Below the pieces are notes generated by a model. The model was not told the DNA's origin. It did no database searches and saw nothing but the letters and a program-made list of their open reading frames with translations. Source: Salvelinus alpinus (taxonomy: Eukaryota > Chordata > Actinopteri > Salmoniformes > Salmonidae). From it: DNA of 64,000 nucleotides. Positions within the stretch are counted from its first letter, which is position 1; the number at the start of each line of letters is the position of its first letter. Of this stretch, positions 46,430 to 57,190 are shown in pieces. Location: the NCBI RefSeq assembly GCF_045679555.1, contig NC_092094.1, forward strand, positions 34,054,430 to 34,118,429. The letters run 5' to 3'. The translations under genes and the position numbers were made by a program.

Positions 46430-47226
46430 TACACCACGACACTTTTAAATGTGTTACTGAGTCTAGATGTTATCAAATAGGAGAAGAATAAGTGAATAGG
46501 GAAAATTACTGACGGTAAGGTGGGTTTATAGCGATAAGATGGAGTTTCAAAGACAATGAGTGATCACAGCATTTTCAAAAATTGAGCCATACACAATACA
46601 ACTTAAGCATAGAGGACAGCATTTTGTTAACAACATGGTGGTTTACATTATGTCTACTATGTGTGAATGATGAAAGAATCTTTCCCCAGCTGTAGGTCCA
46701 TTTGAGTGTGTGCGGTCACTTAGACCAGCACATCAACCAGTACTGGGACCAACAGAGACTATAAAGGTTAAGTACAAAATGGAGGGAGTTAACAATCTGT
46801 GGCTTAGACTTCATTTAAAGTTGACACAAATGATAACTAAGCAATACGATTCCACAAACTACAACACATATGAAAGACTGTACCACACAGGCCAGTACAA
46901 TCACCTATAGATGGAAACAGTGGAGATTTGAGTATGTACATTTTGGTGGGGCAAACCCCCCAACATTGTTTTAAATACATGCCAGCAAAGCCACAACACA
47001 ACACTGAGCAATACATTAATTGCACTATAACAATGACAAAAGGTGCCCTCAAACTGTTAGGCCCTACATAAAGCTGTCCCAAAAAGCACCATGGAGTGAA
47101 TCCTTACCACTGCTACACCTGGCTATCAGCAGAGCCTTGTCTGGCAGCAAAACAGTTCATTCAGCCTCATTTACTGCCTTCTAAAAAAAACTAGCTGATA
47201 TGGCTGACTTGCTTAAACAAATGTGG
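46430..47226. other. Intergenic, nothing recognised
   Basis: No gene or named repeat seen. Confidence 0.4.
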
Positions 47227-47597
47227 TTTCTGTCACATCCTGATCTGTTTCACCTGTCTTTGTGTTTGTGTCCACCCCCCTCCAGGTGTCGCCAATCTTC
47301 CCCACCATCCCCAGTGTATTTATACCTGTGTTCTCTGTTTGTCTGTTGCAACTTCGTTTTGTTTTGTGAAACCAACCAGCGGTTTTTCCCCTTGTTCATG
47401 GCTGTTCTAGTTCCTGTTTTCTATTTTTTCCTGGTTTTGACCTTTCTGCCTGTCCTGAATCTGAGCCTGCATGCCATTCTGTACCTTGCCACACCATACT
47501 GGATTATTGACCCCTGCCTGCTCTGACCCTGAGACTGCCTGCCGTTCTGGACCTTTTGCACCCTATCTGGATTACTGACCTCTGCCTGCCCTTGACC
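47227..47597 (+). mobile_element. Solo-LTR-like fossil fragment
   Basis: The sequence starts TGTCACATCCTGATCTGTTT and is rich in CCTGCCTG/CCTGAACCTGAGCCTG-type motifs. It resembles LTR sequences of salmonid Gypsy-like elements that I recall. No internal coding region, primer site or partner LTR is present. The right end is lost against the Tc1 fragment. An old, broken remnant. Confidence 0.4.
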
Positions 47598-47598
47598 T

Positions 47599-48040
47599 GT
47601 CGTTGAAGTATGGTGGTGACAACATCATGCTGTGGGGATGTTTTTCAGCAGCAGGGACTGGGAGACCAGTCAGGATCGAGGGAAAGATTAGCGGAAACAG
47701 AGTACAGAGAGATCCTTGATGAAAACCTGCTGCAGACCTTCCAACAGGACAATGACCACTAAGCACACAGCCAAGACAATGCAGGAGTGGCTTCGGGACA
47801 AGTCTATGAATGTTCTTGAGTGGCCCAGCCAGAGCCCGGACTTGAACCCGATCAAACATCTCTGGAGAGACCTGAAAATAGCTGTGCAAAATATTTCTAA
47901 AAACCTGTGTTTGTTTTGTCATTATGAGTTATTGTTTGTAGATTAATGAGTAAAAACTATTTAGTCAATTTTAGAATAAGGTTGTAACGTAACAAAATGT
48001 GGAAAAAATCAAGTGGTCTGAATTCCTTCTGAATGCACTG
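47599..48040 (+). mobile_element. 3' half of a third Tc1-like family
   Basis: 5'-truncated copy. Transposase fragments include the [18 protein letters not shown]-like region, then QDNDH and [20 protein letters not shown] in shifted frames. The catalytic PIE motif reads PIK. The right terminus (AAATGTGGAAAAAATCAAGT to GAATGCACTG, then TA) is intact and matches the inverse of the terminus at 62680. Confidence 0.88.
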
Positions 48041-49140
48041 TAAAAGGTATTTTCAAAGATATTGATATACTAGGCTTACTGATTTAATCAAAGTGTTGAC
48101 AATGCTTTCTGTGTAACAAAGACCATGTTTAAAACCTGCTTCATTTTTCAATCATACCTGTATTGCAGATATCTGAGAAAAAGCATCAAAAGGAAAATTC
48201 CACCCCAAAACGATCTTTTGGCAGTTGTTTCATTAGTCCATGTCAGCAATCAAGTTTTCAAGATGTATAACTTTCAAAATACAGAAATACAGCCGGTATG
48301 ATGCATTTTGCATGTTGTGTCCATCACTGTCCAGAGTGCAGAGGACGTCATCTAGAAAAGTCACACAGATCAGTTACTGTTGAGTAAAGCCACACTGACA
48401 GAACCACCAGTCACGAGTGGTCCAGAACTGTTACTGGGTGACAGACACCCTGACCAAGCAGTCGTCACCTAGGGGCTCACAGTCACGTTGTCAGGACACT
48501 GACTCAGCCGCACCCACACGTGTATGACGAGACTGTGACATACAGTAGGCTACACACGTCTACACCTGTGTCAGTGCCACAGTCTCAAGATGTTGTCGAG
48601 AGTCAGGTTGACCGCCGTTACCCTTCGAGAGATAGGCGGACACCAAGATGCTAGGGACTTGTAAGGTTGTTCATAATTGGGACAATTTAAGAAAGTGGGG
48701 AGGAGACGTGTATTGACGTGTACAGTTGTAGAAACAGTTGTAGAAACATCTCAAGGATGGTCAATGGAAACAGGATGCACTTGATAAAAATATTATTAAA
48801 TAATAGCCAATTGGCGTTAAGCTCAACTGAGTGAGATCAGCTGTGAATGATCCTGGCGGACAAAAAAAAGTGTGAAGGGAAGCCAGTTTGGATTTGGCTT
48901 CAGACCAATCAAAACACATCAGAAGCCAAAAAATGTAATTATTCCATCTCGTTGTGCTGCAGAGCATCATGGGAGTTATGTGGAGATCATATAAATAGTT
49001 GAACTGATTCCTGCCTCCCATCTCATCATTACTGAATTGTTATAAAGACGTGGTTATGAAACCCATGTGACACAATACTCTCAGCCCCATTGTTGTAAGA
49101 GTAATTAATGAGTAAGCACAGTCTCCAGACAGACAGTGTA
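48041..49140. other. Intergenic, old repeat remnants
   Basis: No gene. The stretch 48170-48330 (around TTGGCAGTTGTTTCATTAGT) resembles a dispersed salmonid repeat I recall but cannot name. Confidence 0.3.
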
Positions 49141-50726
49141 CAGTCATTAAAACTCCTTTTTCAACCACTCCACAAATTTCTTGTTAACAAACTATAGTTT
49201 TGGCAAGTCGGTTAGGACATCTACTTGATGCATGACACAAGTAATTTTTCCAACAATTGTTTACAGACAGATTATTTCACTTACAATTCACTGTATCACA
49301 ATTCCAGTGGGTCAGAAGTTTACATACACTAAGTTGACTGTGCCTTTAAACAGCTTGGAAAATTCCAGAAAATGGTGTCATGGCTTTAGAAGCTTCTGAT
49401 AGGCTAATTGACATCATTTGAGTCAATTGGAGGTGTACCTGTGGATGTATTTCAAGGACTACCTTCAAACTCAGTGCCTCTTGTTTGACATCATGGGAAA
49501 ATCAAAAGAAATCAGCCAAGACCACAGAAAATAAATTGTAGACCTCCACAAGTCTGGTTCATCCTTGGGAGCAATTTCCAAATGCCTGAAGGTACCACGT
49601 TCATCTGTACAAACAATAGTATGCAAGTATTAACACCATGGGACCACGCAGCCATCATACCTCTCAGGAAGGAGACGCATTCTGTCTCCTAGAGATGAAC
49701 GTACTTTGGTGAGAAAAGTGCAAATCAATCCCAGAACAACAGCAAAGGACCTTGTGAAGATGCTGGAGGAAACAGGTACAAAAGTATCTATATCCACAGT
49801 AAAACAAGTCCTATATCGACATAACCTGAAAGGCCGCTCAGCAAGGAAGAAGCCACTGCTCCAAAACCGCCATAAAACCGCCAGACTACAGTTTGCAACT
49901 GCACATGGGGACAAATATCGTACTTTTTGAAGAAATGTCTTCTGGTCTGATGAAACAAAAATAGAACTGTTTGGCCATAATGACCATCATTATGTTTGGA
50001 GGAAAAAGGGGGATGCTTGCAAGCCGAAGAACACCATCCCAACCGTGAAGCACAGGGGGTGGCATCATCATGTTGTGGGGGTGCTTTGCTGCAGGAGGGA
50101 CTGGTGCACTTCACAAAATAGATGGCATCATGAGGGAGGGAAATTATGTGGATATATTGAAGCAACATCTCAAGACATCAGTCAGGAAGTTAAAGCTTGT
50201 TTGCAAATGGGTCTTCCAAATGGACAATCACCCCAAGCATACTTCCAAAGTTATGGCAACAAAGTCAAGGTATTGGAGTGGCCATCACAAAGCCCTGACC
50301 TCAATCCTATAGAACATTTTTGGGCAGAACTGAAAAAGCGTGTGCGAGCAAGGATGCCTAAACACCTGACTCAGTTATACAAGCTCTGTCAGGAGGAATG
50401 GGCCAAAATTCACCCAACTTATTGTGGGAAGCTTGTGGAAGGCTACCCGAACCGTTTGACCCAGGTTAAACGATTTAAAGGCAATGCTACCAAATACTAA
50501 TTGAGTGTATGTAAACTTCTGACCCACTGGGAATGTGATGAAAGAAATAAAAGCTGAAATAAATAATTCTCTACTATTATTCTGACATTTCACATTCTTA
50601 AAATAAAGTGGTGATCCTAACTGACCTAAGACAGGGAATTTTTACTAGGATTAAATGCCAGGAATTGTGCAAAACTGAGTTTAAATGTATTTGGCTAAGG
50701 TGTATGTAAACTTCCGACTTCGACTG
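49141..50726 (+). mobile_element. Sleeping Beauty-type Tc1 transposon, left terminus lost
   Basis: A second copy of the 7481 family, opposite orientation. The right terminus (ACTTCCGACTTCGACTG, then TA) is present. On the left the outermost 30 or so bases are missing, so the outer inverted/direct repeat is gone. The transposase start is at 49493 ([10 protein letters not shown]) with an early stop. A 74-codon open stretch from 49706 covers MVRKVQINPRTTAKDLVKML to DKYRTF, where a stop replaces Trp. Later pieces include VWRKKGDACKPKNTIPT and SPDLNPIEHFWAELKKRVRA. Non-functional. Confidence 0.95.
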
Positions 50727-51337
50727 TAGTTAGTCATTGTCGAGGTCAAAGTGTCATGGGCTGCCTTTGAGTGACAGGTAGTATTAAGATGTTATGATGT
50801 TCCTGCAGGGCCAAGCCAGCCCATGCTGTAGCAGAATTTTTTTTGCATAATAATAACTGGCAGAGGAAATATTAACTGCAGATTTGTCTACGACTTCCTT
50901 TTTTTCACTCTGACTCAGAATAGCGATCTTGGAAGACAAATATGGTTTAGAGGTCAGGGTTCAGTTCAACTTTCATCCTTTCAACTTTTCACCATGCTGG
51001 GAATATGCCACAATCGTTTGTATTCATTAAAATAACTCGTGCTCATAGATATACTGTACACTACAGCTGCAACATATACAACACATACCCCAATTCTTAC
51101 CAGACAGTGCAAGGCTGTCATAGCAACGTTTTGTTGAATTGTACTGTATAGATTAATTTTAATATTGCATGAGCTTGTTCTTCAGTTGTCCCTATAATAT
51201 TTTCTGTGTGGAGCAGCAAAAATAAGTTTGTGGTGGCATGCTGAATTTGCAACAATATTCTGGTAATGAAAATAAGCTCTATTATGAAGTTTTCTTTTCG
51301 AGTTTAGACAATATACCTCCAAATCATTACATTTACA
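50727..51337. other. Intergenic, nothing recognised
   Basis: No gene or repeat recognised. Confidence 0.4.
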
Positions 51338-51487
51338 TTTAAGTCATTTAGCAGACGCTCTTATCCAGAGCGACTTACAAATTGGAAAGTTCATACATAT
51401 TCATCCTGGTCCCCCCGTGGGGAATGAACCCACAACCCTGGCGTTGCAAGCGCCATGCTCTACCAACTGAGCCACACGGGACCACGT
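51338..51487 (-). mobile_element. tRNA-derived SINE with conserved teleost core
   Basis: Read on the minus strand, the head GTCCCGTGTGGCTCAGTTGG and TGGGTTCATTCCC are A- and B-box sequences of a tRNA-Ala-like promoter. The core GTAAGTCGCTCTGGATAAGA and GCGTCTGCTAAATGAC is widespread in teleost SINEs (V-SINE-like, by memory). It has no LINE tail of the HpaI type. Confidence 0.85.
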
Positions 51488-52767
51488 GTGGTCATCCATA
51501 TTTCCATATGGATATTATAGGTGCTTAAAACAATAGATTTGAAAGATGTAATTCTTAGAATGGTCAGAGTAGGAAAGGTCTTATTGTAGTTTTGGAAAAC
51601 AAAGGTTTCCCTTATCAAATCGACACAAGAATTTGAATATGATTTTGCAAGTTTCAGAATGTAGAGACTAGTCCGAGTTTTGTTTGGCTTAGTGTGTCAA
51701 CCATGTTTCAGTCCTGATAGCTCTTTACAGCTACAGAACCCAACATTTCCCTCACACTGAAAAAAAATCTTGAAGTGGTGTAATTATGCGTTTACTTGGA
51801 ATCCAATAATTAAAATACCTCTTGATAACTACTGTGTAATTCAATGCTTTTGTGAAGGATCAGAGCATCTTTTGAAAATTAATATGTTTGTGTAGGCAAA
51901 ACCTACAATTTTATTGAGAAACATAATCAACCTCATGCAAATTGTAACATTTGAAATAATAAAGTGTTTTCCATAAAAAAATGATTTTGAAATCATATAA
52001 ATCATCAAATGTTATTTCTAAATCATAAATGCACTATAAATAGTTTCAGACAGAGTGCATTGAGTTAACTTTCATGGTCATTTACCACCACTCTCTCCCC
52101 TGGCTCCCATCATGTCACCCTCTGTCAAACTAAGGTTGTGTTATTTCTATTATGTGAGAGAGTTGACACTTGGCTTTGTCTGAGCCCAGTACAACATAGC
52201 AGCATGCCTGGCATGCATGGAGATCACAGTGGATCAGCTGGGGATCCTCACACTTTACCAGTGCTTTAGGGAGTCTATACTACGGCTGTACTACTCCAAC
52301 CAAGTGATACCTGATGAAGAACTCATTCCTTTGGCTTGCCTTATATTGTGTCATGCAGCATGTAAGATAATTCACAATGACAGTTGCTCCAGAGATGAGT
52401 TTATACTACTCTGTTAGGTTGTGATTATGGACATGATCAGATCCAGACCAGTCAATGAGACACAAATCCGAAATGACATAGGAAGGGTTTAATCATGAGA
52501 ATAATGTCTGTTTGACTGGTACCACAGCCAGGTCTGTTTCAGTGTTAATAATGAAGATGGTAGTCAGGGTCTATCAGGTCTGCTGATCTCTTACAGTAAG
52601 GGTCCCCTGTGTGTATGAAATGTCCAGTTACTCTCCTTGGCTGCATAGGGAGGGGCTGAGCTGAGCTGCACTGGACTGTTGTATAAGAGCTTGTTAGCTA
52701 AACGTGAGAGCCCATGGGAGAGAAGCTATGGGACTTTGTCATGGCTGAAAATACTCTTGTGTCACAC
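51488..52767. other. Intergenic, nothing firm
   Basis: An open frame at 52217-52417 (plus) begins MEITVDQLGILTLYQCFRES but shows no family resemblance, promoter or splice context. No other feature. Confidence 0.35.
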
Positions 52768-52982
52768 GTGCGGCAGGTAGCCTAGTTGTTAGAGTGTTGG
52801 GCCAGTAACCAAAAGGTTGCTAGATTGAATCCCCGAGCTGACAAGGTAAAAAAAACTGTCGTTCTGACCCTGAACATGGCAGTTAACTCACTGTTCCTAG
52901 GCCGTCATTGTAAATAAGAATTTGTTCTTAACTGACTTGCTTAGTTAAATAAAGGTTACATTTAAAAATAATAAAATAAAAT
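52768..52982 (+). mobile_element. HpaI-type SINE
   Basis: Complete: head GGTAGCCTAGTTGTTAGAGT, CCAGTAACCAAAAGGTTGCT and GATTGAATCCCCGAGCTGAC, then the shared tail (GTCATTGTAAATAAGAATTT to TTAAATAAAGGTTACATTTA) and an A/T-rich end. Confidence 0.94.
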
Positions 52983-54379
52983 CACTCGGCCTCATAGCCT
53001 CACAGGAAGTGGACTCCAAACTTCACAGTGTGTCGGATTGACACCTCTCTTGGGAAAGTAAATATACTGTAGATACATTAAGTAGCATATCCCACACAAC
53101 TTTATATATGCATAGGAAGAAAATTGAATGAAATCGTTACGTGCCTGTCAAGCCTACAAACAATTAAGTTTACTCTTGTCGTGCTTGCATTGGTTTACAT
53201 CTGGGAAGCAGTCCTCCGGGCCAGAGGTTAAAGATACTGTACCAGCCAGAGCCAGTAGCTGAAAAGGCTAGGCAAGGACTTCATGAGTACAGTGTTACCT
53301 ATGAATATTACATAATTATTTCACCAGTGGTAAGGGGCTTGTTGTTTGGGCTTGCTTTTTTTGTAAGTCACTCTTTGTACACCTGTGCTGTCTCCTGTCT
53401 GGACAAAATCATCTACCATTTGACACACAAAAAAGTGGTCCCTCGTGTGAACCCAAGCCAGTCAGTCAGTCAGTCAAACAGACAAGAATGTTACTGAGAG
53501 CAAAGGCCTATTCTGGATGGTACTCTACATTTGGTTTAGAACCCACTATACACCCAGTCAGTCTGTGTCTCTGAGGAGTGCAGTGTTAGAAGGTTCCTTG
53601 TAAAATACTATTTGAGGATTCTACAGACATGGTCCAGATATATATAGAGCCCCTTGGATCCCTGTGGCCGCTCCCTAAGGATCACAGTGCCATGCATGGG
53701 CACACATTTAGCACAGCAAATATGGAGAGAGTATGTTGGGGAGGGGAGGGGGGGCAGGGCGGGGCGTAAACCTACCCTCCTGTAACCTAAGTGCCATGGT
53801 CTATTAATGCCCTGGTGTCACAGGGTACCGGGTCTCTCTGCACGTTATGTTCCACTGAGTTACAGATATCACACACTAAATTAGCGTAGACCGACATGTA
53901 GCCACAGCCAATGCCTTCACAACCAGGTACAGTACATTTTCACTTTCATAACTAAGAAATTAGAGACTCAGGGGTGGGGGAGGTCACCTTTCAGCTAGAG
54001 GTGCCCCAATAAAGCTGCACAGAATTCCACCTTTTGCTATATGAGGTTTATTTTGATAGAGAGGGACTTTCACTGCTCAAACTATGTGTCTTGCCTGGGT
54101 GAGTCTTGTATGGGCCAGGAATGGGGCACCCTCTTTGTCCTCACTGGAGTTCCTGTCTGCCACTGAAGAACATTTCCAAGTAGCACAAACCATCAAGGCT
54201 AACGTCAAAGTCAACAACATTATTTTTTGTCTTAGGTTGATCTGTGTACAAAACTCAGTCGACATATTTCAGCTTGTAAGGTTGAAGTTCATATCCTGTT
54301 TTAGGGCTGACTCTGTGCTGAGGTACAAATCAATCTGTCACAGTTGAAATAAAGAAACATGTATTTTTATTTTCTGTTT
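52983..54379. other. Intergenic, nothing recognised
   Basis: No gene seen. A short CAGT run (53460-53475) and a G-rich patch (53735-53765) are the only simple features. Confidence 0.4.
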
Positions 54380-54479
54380 TAATTCAAACTCATATGTTGT
54401 CTAGAGTAAGTAATGAGCCTACAACTAACCTCCAATACACTTCAAACAGACAGAGAGCCCAGCTAGCGCTTAAGGAACT

Positions 54480-54840
54480 AGACAACATTTTTTGGTATTT
54501 CATTACTTTAACAGAATTTTCCTAAAAGTTCAAACATGGTTACATTTAATTTCAATATCAGTAATGTTCTAGGAATGTTCTTCAACTGGTTTGACATTGG
54601 GAATGTTCTGGAATAGTTCAGAGAACGTAAAGAAATATCATTCTTCTGTGGGAATTTCAGTACTTCAGCATAACATTTCCTACAGATTTCCTCATGGTTC
54701 TATTTAAAGTCATGTTCTCAAATTGTTTTGAGAATGTTAAGAAAACCTTTCATAAAAACCACAAGAAAACTTTAGTAACGTTCAGAGAACGTTCTAAGAA
54801 TGTTATTTAAAATAAAATATACAATAGGTTCTCAGCATCA
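54480..54840. repeat. AGAACGTT-type dispersed repeat, left part
   Basis: Many variants of the self-complementary motif AGAACGTTCT and of GTTCTCAGAAC-like strings (for example CAGAGAACGTTCTAAGAATG near 54780). This resembles a common teleost repeat. The matching right part lies at 56950-57190, beyond later insertions. Confidence 0.65.
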
Positions 54841-55219
54841 TTTTTTTTTAAAACTCTCTCCTTTACCTCAGGAGTAGGTAACCCTGTTTTTGATTTGCCC
54901 AACCTGGAAGACCAGGTGTTTTGAATTTAGGCAATCACTGAACTGACAAATTAGCTGTTGGTCAAGTGTGGTGCCCTTCGGCACTCCAGGAACAGGGTTG
55001 CCTGCCTCTGCTCTATCTTGTTAAGTTTGTTCAGGTGTGTTGGCCGAGCCCACTAATTTGCCACACCTGATCTTAATGATTGCTTGTTTCCTTTGAAAAG
55101 GGGTTTCTTTGAATAGGCTAAACTGAACAGCTTTGTATGAGTAAAAAAACATTGCATGCTAGTTCCATCCAGGTGGCACAGTGGACTAATTCCATGGATG
55201 GAGAACAGAACATCACAAA

Positions 55220-56826
55220 CCCTTTTTCAGGACCCTGTCTTTCAAAGATAATTCGTAAAAATCCAAATAACTTCACAGATCTTCATTGTAAAGGGTTTAA
55301 ACACTGTTTCCCATGCTTGTTCAATGAACCATAAACAATTAATGAACATGTGTAACAGTATAGCTTTAGTACGTCCCCTCGCCCCGACCGCGAACCAGGG
55401 ACCCTCTGCACACATCAACAACAGTCACCCACGAAGCGTCGTTACCCATCGCTCCACAAAAGCCGCGGCCCTTGCAGAGCAAGGGGCAACACTACTTCTA
55501 GGTTTCAGAGCAAGTGACGTAACTGATTGAAACGCTATTAGCGCGTACCCGCTAACTAGCTAGCCATTTCACATCCGTTACACTCACCCCCCTTTCAACC
55601 TCCTCCTTTTCCGCAGCAACCAGTGATCCGGGTCAACAGCATCAATGTAACAGTATAACTTTACGTCGTCCCCTCGCCCCGACACGGGCGCGAACCAGGG
55701 ACCCTCTGCACACATCAACAACTGACACCCACGAAGCGTCGTTACCCATCGCTCCACAAAAGCCGCGGCCCTTGCAGAGCAAGGGGCAACACTACTTCTA
55801 GGTTTCAGAGCAAGTGACGTAACTGATTGAAACGCTATTAGCGCGTACCCGCTAACTAGCTAGCCATTTCATATCCGTTACACATGCACCTGTGGAACGG
55901 TAGGCAATTAAGGTCACAGTTATGAAAACCTAGGACACTAAAGAGACCTTTCTACTGACTCTGAAGAACACCAAAAGAAAGATGCCCAGGGTCCCTGCTC
56001 ATCTGCGTGAACGTGTCTTAGGCATGCTGTAAGGAGGCATGAGGACTGCAGATGTGGCCAGGGCAATAAATTGCAATGTCCGTACTGTGAGACACCTAAG
56101 ATGGCGCTACAGGGTGACAGGACGGACAGCTGATTGTCCTCAAAGTGGCAGACCACATGTAACAACACCTGCACAGGATCGGTACATCCGAACATCACAC
56201 CTGTGGGGCAGGTACAGGATGGCAACAACAACTGCCCAAGTTACACAATGAACACACAATCCCTCTATCAGTGCTCAGACTGTCCGCAATAGGGTGAGAG
56301 AGGCTGGACTGAGGACTTGTAGGCCTGTTGTAAGGCAGGTCCTCACCAGACATCACCGGCAACAACGTCGCCTACGTGCACAAACCCACTGTCGCTGGAC
56401 CAGACAGGACTGGCACAAAGTGCTTTTCACTGAAGAGTCGCGGTTTTGTCTCACCAGAGGTGATGGTCGGATTCGCGTTTATCGTCGAAGAAATGAGCGT
56501 TACACCGAGGCCTGTACTCTGGAGCGGTATCGATTTGGAGGTGGAGGGTCCGTCATGGTCTGGGGCGGTGTGTCACAGCATCATCGGACTGAGCTTGTGG
56601 TCATTGCAGGCAATCTCAACACTGTGCACCCCCACTTTTCTCAACACCCCCCCTTTGTTCAGGAACACATTATTCCATTTCTGTTAGTCACATGTCTGTG
56701 GAACTTGTTCAGTTTATGTCTCAGTTGTTGAATCTTGTTATGTTCATACAAATATTTACACATGTTACGTTTGCTGAAAATAAACGCAGTTGACAGTGAG
56801 AGGACGTTTATTTTTTTGCTGAGTTT
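55220..56826 (+). mobile_element. Tc1-like transposon (fourth family), broken and interrupted
   Basis: The left terminus is lost; family sequence is recognisable from CCTTTTTCAGGACCCTGTCT. The start codon is at 55982 (MPRVPAHLRERVLGML), then MRTADVARAINCNVRTVRHL, GRTADCPQSGRPHVTTPAQD, VRQVLTRHHRQQRRLRAQTH, the first catalytic region VLFTEESRFCLTRGDGRIRV (Asp to Glu) and GGGGSVMVWGGVSQHHRTEL. After AGNLNTV a deletion joins directly to the 3' end, removing the last two catalytic residues. The right terminus (GACAGTGAGAGGACGTTTAT to GCTGAGTTT) is present. A 532-bp terminal-repeat unit is inserted at 55351-55882. Confidence 0.93.
55351..55882 (-). mobile_element. Miniature terminal-repeat (TRIM-like) element with tRNA-like repeats
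   Basis: A non-coding LTR-kin fossil. Two direct terminal repeats (55351-55582 and 55646-55882, 232 and 237 bp, roughly 3% different plus one small length difference) each begin TGTAAC and end GTTACA. They enclose 63 bp. On the minus strand a polypurine stretch (GAAAAGGAGGAGGTTGAAAG then GGGGGTGAG) abuts the second repeat, as in an LTR element. CATG is duplicated at the insertion site (55347-55350 and 55883-55886), inside a Tc1 element. Within each repeat, read on the minus strand, a GTGGAGCGATGGG A-box-like string is followed 60 nt later by GGTTCGCGCCC, close to a tRNA B box. It looks structurally whole for a non-autonomous unit and relatively young. Confidence 0.75.
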
Positions 56827-56939
56827 AGGTTTGAATCTCACTGACACCGTGTCACAAAAAAATGTATGTGCTTGTGTGATTAATGCTTAAGCAAATTCAT
56901 TTCCATGTGTGCTATCTGTGTTTGGAGTTCAAAACAGTT

Positions 56940-57190
56940 AACTTAAACTAGCAGTGTTCTGAGAACGTTAATGAAACTTTCAGGGAACCATAGCAAAACA
57001 TTCTCAGAACCTCCCTGCAACCTACAAATGTATGTTTCCATAACAGGTGAAATGTTCACTTCCGTTCTCAGAACATTCAGTTTTACCGGTCAGGAAACTT
57101 ATGGCTTTGTTCCCAGGGTCAGTGGTAAACCAAAAACGTACATTCCCACAGCTTCCAAGGAACGAAATGTGCTAACTGGGAGTATATGTA
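56940..57190. repeat. AGAACGTT-type dispersed repeat, right part
   Basis: It continues the repeat at 54480-54840 with strings such as TTCTGAGAACGTTAATGAAA, TTCTCAGAACCTCC and GTTCTCAGAACATTC. It is separated from the left part by the Tc1 element and its nested insert. Confidence 0.6.

Noticed and set aside
51400-51487. Possible functional tRNA-Ala gene
   Set aside because: The tRNA-like sequence is fused to a SINE core and the acceptor stem does not close; it is a SINE head.
52217-52417. A 66-codon frame beginning MEITVDQLGIL
   Set aside because: Reasonable composition but no homology, splice context or promoter; treated as chance.
55324-55530. Plus-strand frame across the terminal-repeat element
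   Set aside because: It crosses an insertion boundary and reads non-coding repeat sequence.
55351-55882. CRISPR-like or plain tandem duplication reading of the two 235-bp repeats
   Set aside because: Only two copies with a 63-bp spacer. TG/CA ends, the polypurine stretch and a CATG target duplication fit a terminal-repeat element better.
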